A stretch of DNA of 64,000 nucleotides from Phycisphaerae bacterium (GTDB lineage: Bacteria; Planctomycetota; Phycisphaerae; UBA1845; Fen-1342): assembly GCA_017999985.1 (NCBI GenBank), contig JAGNKU010000006.1, positions 1 to 64,000 of the forward strand, read 5' to 3'. Positions 24,069-31,901 of the stretch are shown piece after piece. How positions within the stretch are numbered: position 1 is the stretch's first letter; every line of letters begins with the position of its first letter. The notes beneath the pieces were generated by a model. The model ran no database searches. It saw only the letters and a list, made by a program, of their open reading frames with translations, and was not told the origin of the DNA. Made by a program: the position numbers and the translations under genes.

Positions 24069-24074
24069 GTATAG
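24069..24074 (-). promoter_or_regulatory. -10 box of citDE
   Basis: Minus-strand TATACT about 60 nt before the citDE start, allowing a normal leader containing GGTGAG just before the ATG. Confidence 0.4.
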
Positions 24075-24154
24075 CGGCGACGGGCCGCGGCATGAAGCCG
24101 GCGGCACTGCAGACCCCCGCGCGAACCAGCGCACAGTCCGGCCAGCTTGGCGCC

Positions 24155-24670
24155 TCAGTGTCTTGGTGGTGAATGCGGAGTTTGGAGGTCCAGTTCCAGA
24201 TACGTCGCGGCGGCGTGCGGGTTATAACGGTACGGCGCCACATCGACGAAGCCGAGGCCGCGGTACAGCTCGATCGCCGCGGTCATGTAGGAGAATGTGT
24301 CGAGTCGCATGTGCGTGTAGCCCATCTGCCGCGCGGCGTCGATCACCGCGATCGCAAGCATCCGGCCGAGGCCGCGACGACGAAACGCCGGCCGGACGTA
24401 GAGGCGCTTCATCTCGCAGATGCCGGCGGGGTCGGACGCCGGCGCGTCACCTTCCGCGAATGGCCGCAACGCTACGCACCCAGCCCAGGCCTCTACTTCG
24501 CGCGCGAGGAGCAAACGCCCACGCGGCGGTGCGTACGCCCCCGGCAAGCCGGCGAGTTCCTGCTCGAAACCCTGAAAGCAAAGATCGACCTTCAGCCAGT
24601 CCGCGTATTCGCGAAAGAGCTCGCGGACGGTGGGGATGAGCTCCGGCACGTGTGCGGCCATCAGTTCCAT
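24155..24670 (-). CDS. GNAT-family N-acetyltransferase
   Basis: 171 residues with the GNAT fold: EMKRLYVRPAFRRRGLGRML carries the acetyl-CoA R/Q-x-x-G-x-G/A loop (RRRGLGRM), followed by YTHMRLDTFSYMTAAIELYRGLGFV. The substrate is unknown. The ATG at 24670 has no ribosome-binding site, but a TATACT box ends 11 nt upstream, so the message is probably almost leaderless. Confidence 0.85.
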   Translation of the reverse strand: MELMAAHVPELIPTVRELFREYADWLKVDLCFQGFEQELAGLPGAYAPPRGRLLLAREVEAWAGCVALRPFAEGDAPASDPAGICEMKRLYVRPAFRRRGLGRMLAIAVIDAARQMGYTHMRLDTFSYMTAAIELYRGLGFVDVAPYRYNPHAAATYLELDLQTPHSPPRH

Positions 24671-24681
24671 CGTGAAAGCGC

Positions 24682-24687
24682 AGTATA
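24682..24687 (-). promoter_or_regulatory. -10 box close to GNAT start
   Basis: Minus-strand TATACT with 11 nt between it and the start codon, implying a leader of a few nucleotides only. Confidence 0.45.
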
Positions 24688-24759
24688 GCGACCGGCACGC
24701 CGGCGCGCACGCCGCCGGAATCGGGTAGCATGTCCCGCTGATTCGGGAGGCACGACACG

Positions 24760-25179
24760 ATGGACGAGCCGATCTTCGGGGACAAGTCTCACCGGCCGAA
24801 CGACGCCGATCTCGCGCAAGCGCTGGGACGCACCAAGCGCTACTGGGACGCGTTGATCGTCGCTGCGCAAGAAGCCGCGCCGAGCGCGACCGCAACCTGG
24901 AAGCACTACGGCGGTAAGAGCGGCTGGACGTTCGTCGTGCGCGGCAAGCGCAGCAATGTAATCTACATGCGCCCGCTCGCGCGACACTTCATCGCGGCGT
25001 TTGCCTTTGGCGCGGCCGCGGTTGAGGCCGCGCTGCAATCGGACCTGCCCGCGCCAATCATCGAGCTGATTCGCACCGCTCCGCAGTATACCGAAGGACG
25101 CGCCGTGCGCATCGCCGTGCAGACCGCCGCCGACGCCGCAATTGTAAAGCGGCTCTTGACAATCAAAGTGAAGAACTGA
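24760..25179 (+). CDS. DUF3788-type protein
   Basis: 139 residues resembling DUF3788: KRYWDALIVAAQEAAPSATATWKHYGGKSGWTFVVRGKRSNVIYMRP, then PAPIIELIRTAPQYTEGRAVRI. The family is small, cytoplasmic and of unknown function, with a fold thought to resemble small YdhG/DUF1801-like domains. GGGAGG precedes the ATG. It is divergent from the GNAT gene, with a 90-nt shared promoter region. Confidence 0.75.
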   Translation: MDEPIFGDKSHRPNDADLAQALGRTKRYWDALIVAAQEAAPSATATWKHYGGKSGWTFVVRGKRSNVIYMRPLARHFIAAFAFGAAAVEAALQSDLPAPIIELIRTAPQYTEGRAVRIAVQTAADAAIVKRLLTIKVKN

Positions 25180-25361
25180 CCTGCCGCCGCATTTCCGCGC
25201 ACGCCGGTCGTTTTCTCGGTCACACACGCGCACCTGGCACAGCCGCGCCCGCCAGGCAAATAAATCTCGCCCGCCGACGTTTTCTATTGCAGGTGTCGAC
25301 GCTGTAGCGAGGTCGGAGCGTGCTCCGGCCGCGACCGGCACCGGAAAGAGGAGACCGGATC

Positions 25362-26384
25362 ATGCATACGACGCAAGCACTTGGGATGCTGGCAGGGGCC
25401 GCGCTGGTCGCACTGGCACTGTTTGGGCTGCCAGGCGGCTGCACCGACGAGACGGACGTGAGCAGCCTGGTCGAGACATTGACCGCGGGCCTGGCGGCTG
25501 TCGCCGACACGGACGACGAGGAAACCACGTCCACCGCATCCGAAACAGCGAACACGGACGAGGCTGAATCAACCGCGAGCGAGGATGAGCTGTTCTTCCC
25601 CGACCCGCCACCGTCGCCGCACATGCGGCACCACGCCGTGCCGCTCACCGAAGAGCAGCAGGCCGCGCTCGCCGCCGTGCAGGAAGCCTTCGACGCCGGC
25701 GAGATCACGCAGGATGAATACTGCGCACAGATGCAGGAAATACTCGGCGATCCGCCATGTGATCTGCCATTGCCGCCGATCGCGCTGACCGAGGAGCAGC
25801 AAGCGCAGGCGGAAGACATCTACCAGGCGGCGCATGACCAGATTGTCACACTGCACGCGACGGCCCGCGAGAACGTGCTGGCCCTCCTGACCGAAAAGCA
25901 GCGACAGGCGCTCGAAGAGCTCTCGCAGCCGCCCGCCTTGCCGGAAGGTGCGGCGACACCGCCGGAGCCGTTGTGTCCGCCAACCGAGAATTCAGCCTGC
26001 GCTCGGCCGGCGGACGTGCCCCTGGCGCCGTGCCCAGAGCCACCGGCAGCGTTAGTTGAGCTGGAGGCAATCGACGTCGCCGGCGAGGACCTGCCGCCTC
26101 CGCCTCCGCCGGGTGGACGCGGCCCCGCATACGGCCCGCGGGGTCCGGAAGGCCCCGGCGGCCGGCACGGCCCGGCTCCGCTCTGCCTGAGCCCGGACAC
26201 GATCGAGACGCTGGGATTGACGGATGAGCAGGTTACGGCGATCGAGTCGCTGCACGAGACACTCCGTACGGCGACGCAACAGGTCCGCGATGATGCCACG
26301 ACGGCGTTCGAGGCGCTCCTGACCGAGGATCAGTTGGCGGAGTTGGACGAACTACCGCCCCCACCGCCCCACCATTGGTGGTGA
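25362..26384 (+). CDS. LTxxQ-repeat lipoprotein, Pro-rich
   Basis: 340 residues. Lipoprotein signal LFGLPGGC, then an acidic Thr/Glu/Ser linker. Repeated LT[ED][EDK]Q segments (VPLTEEQQAAL, IALTEEQQAQ, LLTEKQRQAL, LGLTDEQVTAI, LLTEDQLAEL), each starting a helix, recall the CpxP/Spy LTxxQ motif of periplasmic stress chaperones. Between them are Pro/Gly-rich spacers (LPPPPPPGGRGPAYGPRGP), and the protein ends PPPPPHHWW. A metal- or stress-related periplasmic role is possible but only by analogy. AGAGGAG precedes the ATG. A strong hairpin follows the stop. Confidence 0.72.
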   Translation: MHTTQALGMLAGAALVALALFGLPGGCTDETDVSSLVETLTAGLAAVADTDDEETTSTASETANTDEAESTASEDELFFPDPPPSPHMRHHAVPLTEEQQAALAAVQEAFDAGEITQDEYCAQMQEILGDPPCDLPLPPIALTEEQQAQAEDIYQAAHDQIVTLHATARENVLALLTEKQRQALEELSQPPALPEGAATPPEPLCPPTENSACARPADVPLAPCPEPPAALVELEAIDVAGEDLPPPPPPGGRGPAYGPRGPEGPGGRHGPAPLCLSPDTIETLGLTDEQVTAIESLHETLRTATQQVRDDATTAFEALLTEDQLAELDELPPPPPHHWW

Positions 26385-26404
26385 TGGTCCGAGCTACGCA
26401 GCCC

Positions 26405-26441
26405 GCAGCGCCGGGCAGGTCAACGGCCTGCCCGGCGCTGC
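26405..26441 (+). terminator. 15-bp hairpin after the LTxxQ gene
   Basis: Perfect arms GCAGCGCCGGGCAGG (26405-26419) and CCTGCCCGGCGCTGC (26427-26441) with a 7-nt loop. No T-run follows, so it may be a Rho-aided or structural terminator. It ends 2 nt before the -10 box of the next gene. Confidence 0.6.
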
Positions 26442-26442
26442 T

Positions 26443-26448
26443 ATCATG
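26443..26448 (+). promoter_or_regulatory. -10-like box close to mutM start
   Basis: TATCAT with 5 nt to the mutM ATG, which has no ribosome-binding site; consistent with a leaderless message. Confidence 0.35.
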
Positions 26449-26453
26449 CCGGC

Positions 26454-27353
26454 ATGCCGGAGCTGCCGGACATCCTGGCGTACCTGGACGCGCTGCGGCC
26501 GCGCGTCGTCGGGCAGACGCTGACGCAAGTACGCATCCTCAGCCCGTTCTTCGTTCGGACGTTCGAGCCGCCCGTTGAGTCGTTGGCGGGCCAAGTCGTC
26601 CACGATCTTCGCCGGCTTGGCAAACGCGTTGTGCTGTGCTGCGGCGAGGGCGCGCATGATCCGGTCTTCGCCGTCCTGCATCTGATGATCGCCGGCCGCC
26701 TGCGCTGGCTGGCCGCGGGCGCAAAGCCGCCGGGGAAGATCGTGCTCGCACTGTTCGACTTTCCAACCGGAACGCTGGCGATCACCGAAGCCAGCGGCAA
26801 GAAGCGGGCGTCGCTGCACGTCGTGCGCGGGGAAACCGCGCTTGCCGCGCTGGACCCCGGCGGCATCGACGTGCTCAACGCCGACACGGAGGCTTTCGCC
26901 GCCGCATTACGCCGCGAGAATCACACGCTCAAGCGTGCCCTGTCCGATCCGCGCACGTTCTCGGGCATCGGCAATGCGTACTCCGATGAGATTCTCCACG
27001 CCGCGCGACTGTCGCCGCTGACCCTGACCAGCAAGCTCAGTGACGCGGAGATCGCCCGGTTGCACGCGGCGACGCGCGCTACGCTGCAACACTGGATCGA
27101 AGTCCTGCGCGCGCAGTTCGCCGATCGCTTTCCGGGGCCGGGCGAGATCACCGCGTTTCGGCCGGAGTTCGCGGTGCACGGCAAGTTCGGGCAGCCGTGC
27201 GCGGTGTGCGGCGTCGCCGTGCAGCGCATCCGATATGCGGAGAACGAGACGAATTACTGCCCCGGCTGCCAGACTGGCGGACGCGTGCTGGCGGACCGGT
27301 CGCTCTCGCGGCTGCTGCGCGATGATTGGCCGCGGACGGTGGAGGAGTTGTAG
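26454..27353 (+). CDS. mutM: Formamidopyrimidine-DNA glycosylase / Nei-type
   Basis: 299 residues. After Met removal the N terminus is PELPD, giving the catalytic Pro1 and Glu2 of the Fpg/Nei family. The [10 protein letters not shown] segment carries the conserved Lys near position 57, and [22 protein letters not shown] is the H2TH region. The C-terminal zinc finger is [24 protein letters not shown]. The enzyme removes oxidised bases (8-oxoG, fapy, or pyrimidine lesions); Fpg and Nei specificity cannot be separated by eye. Stands alone. Confidence 0.88.
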   Translation: MPELPDILAYLDALRPRVVGQTLTQVRILSPFFVRTFEPPVESLAGQVVHDLRRLGKRVVLCCGEGAHDPVFAVLHLMIAGRLRWLAAGAKPPGKIVLALFDFPTGTLAITEASGKKRASLHVVRGETALAALDPGGIDVLNADTEAFAAALRRENHTLKRALSDPRTFSGIGNAYSDEILHAARLSPLTLTSKLSDAEIARLHAATRATLQHWIEVLRAQFADRFPGPGEITAFRPEFAVHGKFGQPCAVCGVAVQRIRYAENETNYCPGCQTGGRVLADRSLSRLLRDDWPRTVEEL

Positions 27354-27394
27354 AGCGTCGCCGCCACATCATGGCAGGTCGAGCACGACCTGCC

Positions 27395-28315
27395 CTACGC
27401 TTGCGGGAACAGCACGAACGGCGGCGACTCGGTACGCGTGCCGGCGTCGTCTGAAATAACGTGCACGAAACCCGGCCGTAACGCCGCGCTCGCCCACGCG
27501 CCGCCCCGCGCCGCAGGCGCCAGCGCGATGAACGCCGCCTGCCAGTCCGGCGGCACGTCGAAGCGCTCCGCGATCCGGCGTAGCACGGCGATGCAGGCAT
27601 CCAACGGGCTGGCCCCCTGCCGCATCAACTCGACGCAGAGGAACGAGCCGCAGACACCCATGATCAGCTCGCCATTACCGGTCGCCGCGGCCGCGCCCGC
27701 CTGTTGATCCACGTACAGCCCGTGCCCAATGATCGGCGAATCGCCGACGCGCCCAGGCAGCTTGAACGCCATGCCGCTCGTCGAGCAGGCGCCCGCCAGA
27801 TGCCCGGCGCGATCGCACGCGAGCAGGCTGACGGTGTCGTGGCTGGATGTCGAAAAGTCACCTGGCGGCGTGCAACCGCGGCAGACGGCACCACTGTCGG
27901 GTGCGGTCTTCTGCTGCCACTCGCGCCAGCGCTGCAGCGCGGCGTCCGTGAGCAACGCGCGCGGTGTGAAACCCTGGCGCGCAGCGAACAGCTCGGCGCC
28001 CCGCCCGACCAGCATGACATGCGGCGTGCGCTCCATCACGCACCGCGCCAGCGCGGTCGGATTCGCGTAGCGGCGGATATCCGCGACGGCCCCGCAGCGA
28101 TTCGGGGCGGTCATCACGCACGCATCCAGCGTGACTTCGCCGCTCGCGTCCGGCGTGCCGCCGACGCCGACGCAATCGACGCTCTCATCGTCCTCGACCG
28201 CGGTGGCACCGGCCACCACGGCGTCGAGGGCGATCCCGCCCGCGTGCAACAGCGGCCACCCCGCCGCATTCGCGATCGTACCGAACTTCCAGGTCGAAAG
28301 CAGTAACGCGCTCAT
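27395..28315 (-). CDS. Asparaginase 2-type Ntn hydrolase (aspartylglucosaminidase-like)
   Basis: 306 residues. The self-cleavage site is HDT with the nucleophilic Thr (FSTSSHDTVSLLACDRAGHLAGACSTSGMAFKLPGRVGDSPIIG), followed by the GHG...GAAAATGNGELIM strand typical of N4-(beta-N-acetylglucosaminyl)-L-asparaginase and isoaspartyl peptidases. The start at 28315 has no clear signal peptide. It would autoprocess into alpha and beta chains before Thr and cleave glycosylasparagine or beta-aspartyl peptides. Confidence 0.85.
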   Translation of the reverse strand: MSALLLSTWKFGTIANAAGWPLLHAGGIALDAVVAGATAVEDDESVDCVGVGGTPDASGEVTLDACVMTAPNRCGAVADIRRYANPTALARCVMERTPHVMLVGRGAELFAARQGFTPRALLTDAALQRWREWQQKTAPDSGAVCRGCTPPGDFSTSSHDTVSLLACDRAGHLAGACSTSGMAFKLPGRVGDSPIIGHGLYVDQQAGAAAATGNGELIMGVCGSFLCVELMRQGASPLDACIAVLRRIAERFDVPPDWQAAFIALAPAARGGAWASAALRPGFVHVISDDAGTRTESPPFVLFPQA

Positions 28316-28436
28316 GAGCGTGAGTTTAGCCCACGGATCGTGGCTACGCACGACATGGCGTACGCCCATCGAGCATCTCGAATCTCAGACCGTGGGTTGA
28401 TGCAGCCGCAGGTGTGCGCGGGCCGCGCCGGCGCGG

Positions 28437-30701
28437 CTACAGCGTCCCGCTCATCCATTTCACCACGTCCTGGAACGTCACCAGCACGAACGCCAGCACG
28501 ATCAGCCCCAGCCCAACCAGCGTCGTGACCACCTGGACCTTCAGGTTCATCGGCTTGCGGCGAATCTTCTCCAGCAGCAGAAACATCATCACGCCGCCGT
28601 CAACGACCGGCAGCGGGATGAAGTTGATCACCGCCAGGTTGACCGAGATGTACGCCATGAAGGACAAGAGATCGCCCATGCTGGCTTCGGCATGCTGCAT
28701 GGCGACGCGCACAATGCCGAGCGGCCCGGAGACGTCCTGCACACCCACGCGGCCGCGCGGCGACAGCATGCTGCGCAGAACGGCGTAGACGCTCCACAGG
28801 ACGCGTCCCGTCTGCTGCACGCCCATCTGCAGCGCCGCCAGCGGATTGCCGTGGGCCGTCACTACTACCATGCTGGGTTCGAAACACCGCAGGATTTCCG
28901 GGTCAAACCGATATTGCCCACGCATCTGCCACGGATCCGTGTTGTCGGCGCGCACCGTAAACGTGCTCGTCTCCTGCCTAGCGTCCAAAAAGCTCGACAG
29001 CCAGGTCACCGTCACCGTGTTCCCGACATTCCGCCGGAGCAGCTCCTGGACCGCCCGCGTCGCCGGCAACGCCACCTCGCGGCCCGATTCGAGCCGCACC
29101 TTGGTTTCGCCGTTGATGGCCTTGATCTGCGCGGAAGGCGGCAGTTGCAGCTCATTCACAATGCTGCTGGGCACCTGCATGCGACCGACAAGCTCCTCGG
29201 TGCCAGCGCGCGAGCGAACTGTCACCATCCGCCCGGCCGCCGCCCGCAGCACCTCAAACGCTGCAGCCCAGGTGTGCACCGGCTGCTCGTCCACTGCGCA
29301 CAACTCCGCCCCGCGCGGCAACCCCAATTCCGCCGCCGGCGTGTCCGCAACCACGTCGGCCACAACCGGCCGATCTTCCTCACCACCGAACCCCACCCCC
29401 ACCCGCGCCGCGCGCGTGCCGAACAGGCTGAACGGCCGGCGCGGCGTCACCGTCAGCGACACCGGCTGCCCGTCACGCTCCACCACCACGGGTATGGGCG
29501 TGTCCACACTCTTCTCGTTGCTGGCCGTGATGTCCCCGAGCAGCGGATTGGCGATGTTACCCCATTGAGCGACCACATCACCCACTTTGAACCCGGCCGC
29601 CGCCGCCGGTCCACCCGGCTCGACGCTCTCAACGCGCGAGCGCCGCAGCAACCCCAACAGGTGCCGGGTGTCCGCGGCCGGCTGCGCCGCCAGCTCGTCG
29701 CTCGCGGGCCCCAGCACCAGCGACGCGTGCTGCACGAGCGTCAACGTCTGCGACTGGCCAGGCTGCCGCGGATCGGGCCGCTCGATCGTGAACTCCAGCG
29801 GCCGCCCGCCGCAACGCTCGACCGCCACGATCAGTTCGTACAGGGTCGCGACCGGCCATTCGTTCACGCGCGTGATGCGATCACCGGTCTGCAGACCCCG
29901 CGGGTCGGACAGCGCGCGAAGCTCTCGATTCACAGTCGTCGTGTACACCGGCGAGATGCCCAGCAGCTCCGTCAAGCTGCCGGCGCGTGCGCCGGCCGCG
30001 ACCGTAATCTCCTTGTCCAGCAGGACCCCGTTCCGCTCCACCCGGACGCGCAGCGGAGCCTTGGCCACGGCGGCCGCCATGCCCAGATCATCGAGCGACT
30101 CGATCGGCGCGCCGTCAATCTCCGTGAAGCGATCGCCGGCCTGCACGTTGGCGCTCGCCGCGGCCCCGCCCATGTCCACGACCCCCACGACCGGCGCAAA
30201 CTTCCGCGCTCCCAGAAACAGGAAGATCGCCGCATACACGAGGACCGCGAACAGCATGTTGCAGATGACGCCGGCCGACACGACGACCATCCGCCGACCG
30301 ACCGACTTGTTCGTGAACGCCCGCGGGTCCGCACTCGGCTTGACCTCGCCGGTCTCCTCGTTCACGACGATGTCGTCCTCGCCGAGCATCTTCACGTAGC
30401 CGCCGAAGGGCAGCGCGTTGATGCAGTAATCCGTTTCGCCGAAGCCACGCGCCGTCAACTCCTCCGGCTTGTACGTCGGCCGCCGCCCGAACGTGAAACC
30501 CTCGCCGCGCCGATAGCCGCACACGCGGTAGAAGAACCCGAGCGCGAAGCGGTCGACGCGCACCCCCATCCACTTGGCCGCCGCGAAGTGCCCCAGCTCG
30601 TGCACGAAGATGATGATCGAGAAGCCGATCAGCACCTTGATGAACAGGTAGCTGTTGAGCAGCCACTGCAGCATACTCTCATTCACGCTCAGGTTTTCCA
30701 T
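28437..30701 (-). CDS. rseP: Site-2 protease RseP (RIP metalloprotease)
   Basis: 754 residues, far longer than E. coli RseP (450). The zinc motif HELGH lies near residues 34-38 in the first transmembrane helix, and the second zinc-ligand motif NFIPLPVVDGG lies near the C terminus. FGGYVKMLGEDD and KSVGRRMVVVSAGVICNMLFAVLVYA are typical. Between the membrane parts are at least three PDZ-like segments (VQAGDRFTEIDGAPIESLDD, LQTGDRITRVNEWPVATLYE, FKVGDVVAQW) and extra exported sequence, which explain the length. It cleaves membrane anti-sigma factors. The ATG at 30701 is 8 nt after dxr; a TTG at 30725 is an alternative. Confidence 0.9.
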   Translation of the reverse strand: MENLSVNESMLQWLLNSYLFIKVLIGFSIIIFVHELGHFAAAKWMGVRVDRFALGFFYRVCGYRRGEGFTFGRRPTYKPEELTARGFGETDYCINALPFGGYVKMLGEDDIVVNEETGEVKPSADPRAFTNKSVGRRMVVVSAGVICNMLFAVLVYAAIFLFLGARKFAPVVGVVDMGGAAASANVQAGDRFTEIDGAPIESLDDLGMAAAVAKAPLRVRVERNGVLLDKEITVAAGARAGSLTELLGISPVYTTTVNRELRALSDPRGLQTGDRITRVNEWPVATLYELIVAVERCGGRPLEFTIERPDPRQPGQSQTLTLVQHASLVLGPASDELAAQPAADTRHLLGLLRRSRVESVEPGGPAAAAGFKVGDVVAQWGNIANPLLGDITASNEKSVDTPIPVVVERDGQPVSLTVTPRRPFSLFGTRAARVGVGFGGEEDRPVVADVVADTPAAELGLPRGAELCAVDEQPVHTWAAAFEVLRAAAGRMVTVRSRAGTEELVGRMQVPSSIVNELQLPPSAQIKAINGETKVRLESGREVALPATRAVQELLRRNVGNTVTVTWLSSFLDARQETSTFTVRADNTDPWQMRGQYRFDPEILRCFEPSMVVVTAHGNPLAALQMGVQQTGRVLWSVYAVLRSMLSPRGRVGVQDVSGPLGIVRVAMQHAEASMGDLLSFMAYISVNLAVINFIPLPVVDGGVMMFLLLEKIRRKPMNLKVQVVTTLVGLGLIVLAFVLVTFQDVVKWMSGTL

Positions 30702-30709
30702 CAGGCCGC

Positions 30710-31861
30710 TCAGCTCCGCAGACAACGTTTCACTTCTTCACGCGCCCAGGCGTCACACGCCAACAGGTCCGTCAGCGCCGGCCGCGCCACCGGTCGATGC
30801 CGCCGGCAGACTTCGCCCGTCACCGCGGCAATCTCCCCGAACGGGATTTCACCCGCCCGGAACCGCTCCACCGCCACCTCGTTTGCAGCGTTCAGCACCG
30901 CTCCGGCCGCACCACCATCCCGCGCCGCCGCGTAACCCAGCTCGAGCGCCGGAAACCGCGCCCAGTCCGGCGGCTCAAAGTGCAGACAGCGCGCCTGGCT
31001 CCAGTCGAGCGGCTCGGCGATCCCGGTCATACGCCGGGGGTACGTCAGCGCGTACTGGATCGGCGTTTTCATGTCCGGCGTGCCCAGTTGGGCAATGATC
31101 GACCCGTCCTGAAACTCCACCATCGAATGCACGATCGATTCGGGGTGGATCAGCACGTTAATCTGGTCCGCCGACAACCCAAATAGCCAGTGCGCCTCGA
31201 TGATCTCCAGCGCCTTGTTCATCATTGTAGCGCTGTCGATCGTGATCTTCGGACCCATCGACCACGTCGGGTGGTTGAGCGCGTCCGCCAACGTCGCCTG
31301 CGCGATCCTTTCCGGCGACCACTGCCGGAACGGCCCGCCGGATGCCGTGAGATGGATGCGTCGGACGTCCTCGCGGTGGCCGGCGTGCAGCGCCTGGAAG
31401 ATCGCGGAATGCTCGCTATCAACCGGGATCAACGCGCCGCCGCGCTCCGCGGCCAACGGCATCAGCAACGATCCCGCCACCACGAGCGATTCTTTGTTGG
31501 CCAACCCGACGTCCAGGCCGCGCTCCACCGCCGCCAGCGTCGCCGGCAGGCCCGCGGCGCCCACGATGGCGGCCAGCACGAAGTCGGCGTCCAGCGCTTC
31601 AACCAGTTCGACCAGTCCCGCGGTCCCGGCGCGCACCCGCGCTCCGGCCGGTGCGGCCCGCCGCAGGTCGTCGTAGCAAGCCTCGTCGGCGATCGCCAGG
31701 TCGGCCACGCCGAACCGCCCGGCCTGGGCCGCGAGCGGCTGCCAGTTGTGGCGTGCCGCCAGGCCCACCACGCGCAGCTCATCCCCCAGCGCCGCAGCCA
31801 CCTCGAGCGCCGAGCGGCCAATCGACCCCGTCGAACCCAGAATGATTACCCGCTTGGGCAT
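30710..31861 (-). CDS. dxr: 1-deoxy-D-xylulose-5-phosphate reductoisomerase
   Basis: 383 residues, normal length. NADPH-binding GSTGSIGRSALEV is at the N terminus; active-site segments include ALIPVDSEHSAIFQAL, LTASGGPFR and GPKITIDSATMMNKALEIIEA. The enzyme makes 2-C-methyl-D-erythritol 4-phosphate in the MEP isoprenoid pathway. It is directly followed by rseP, the common dxr-rseP arrangement. The ATG at 31861 has a TATACT box only about 7 nt upstream, suggesting a leaderless message. Confidence 0.95.
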   Translation of the reverse strand: MPKRVIILGSTGSIGRSALEVAAALGDELRVVGLAARHNWQPLAAQAGRFGVADLAIADEACYDDLRRAAPAGARVRAGTAGLVELVEALDADFVLAAIVGAAGLPATLAAVERGLDVGLANKESLVVAGSLLMPLAAERGGALIPVDSEHSAIFQALHAGHREDVRRIHLTASGGPFRQWSPERIAQATLADALNHPTWSMGPKITIDSATMMNKALEIIEAHWLFGLSADQINVLIHPESIVHSMVEFQDGSIIAQLGTPDMKTPIQYALTYPRRMTGIAEPLDWSQARCLHFEPPDWARFPALELGYAAARDGGAAGAVLNAANEVAVERFRAGEIPFGEIAAVTGEVCRRHRPVARPALTDLLACDAWAREEVKRCLRS

Positions 31862-31868
31862 GGGGCGT

Positions 31869-31874
31869 AGTATA
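31869..31874 (-). promoter_or_regulatory. -10 box abutting dxr start
   Basis: Minus-strand TATACT, 7 nt before the dxr ATG. Transcription would begin at or next to the start codon. Confidence 0.5.
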
Positions 31875-31901
31875 GCGTTGAATCCCCCGCGCCGCCGCCG
31901 G

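Noticed and set aside
28692-30935. 747-codon open frame opposite rseP
   Set aside because: Shadow of the rseP coding strand; no family motif and biased Arg/His composition.
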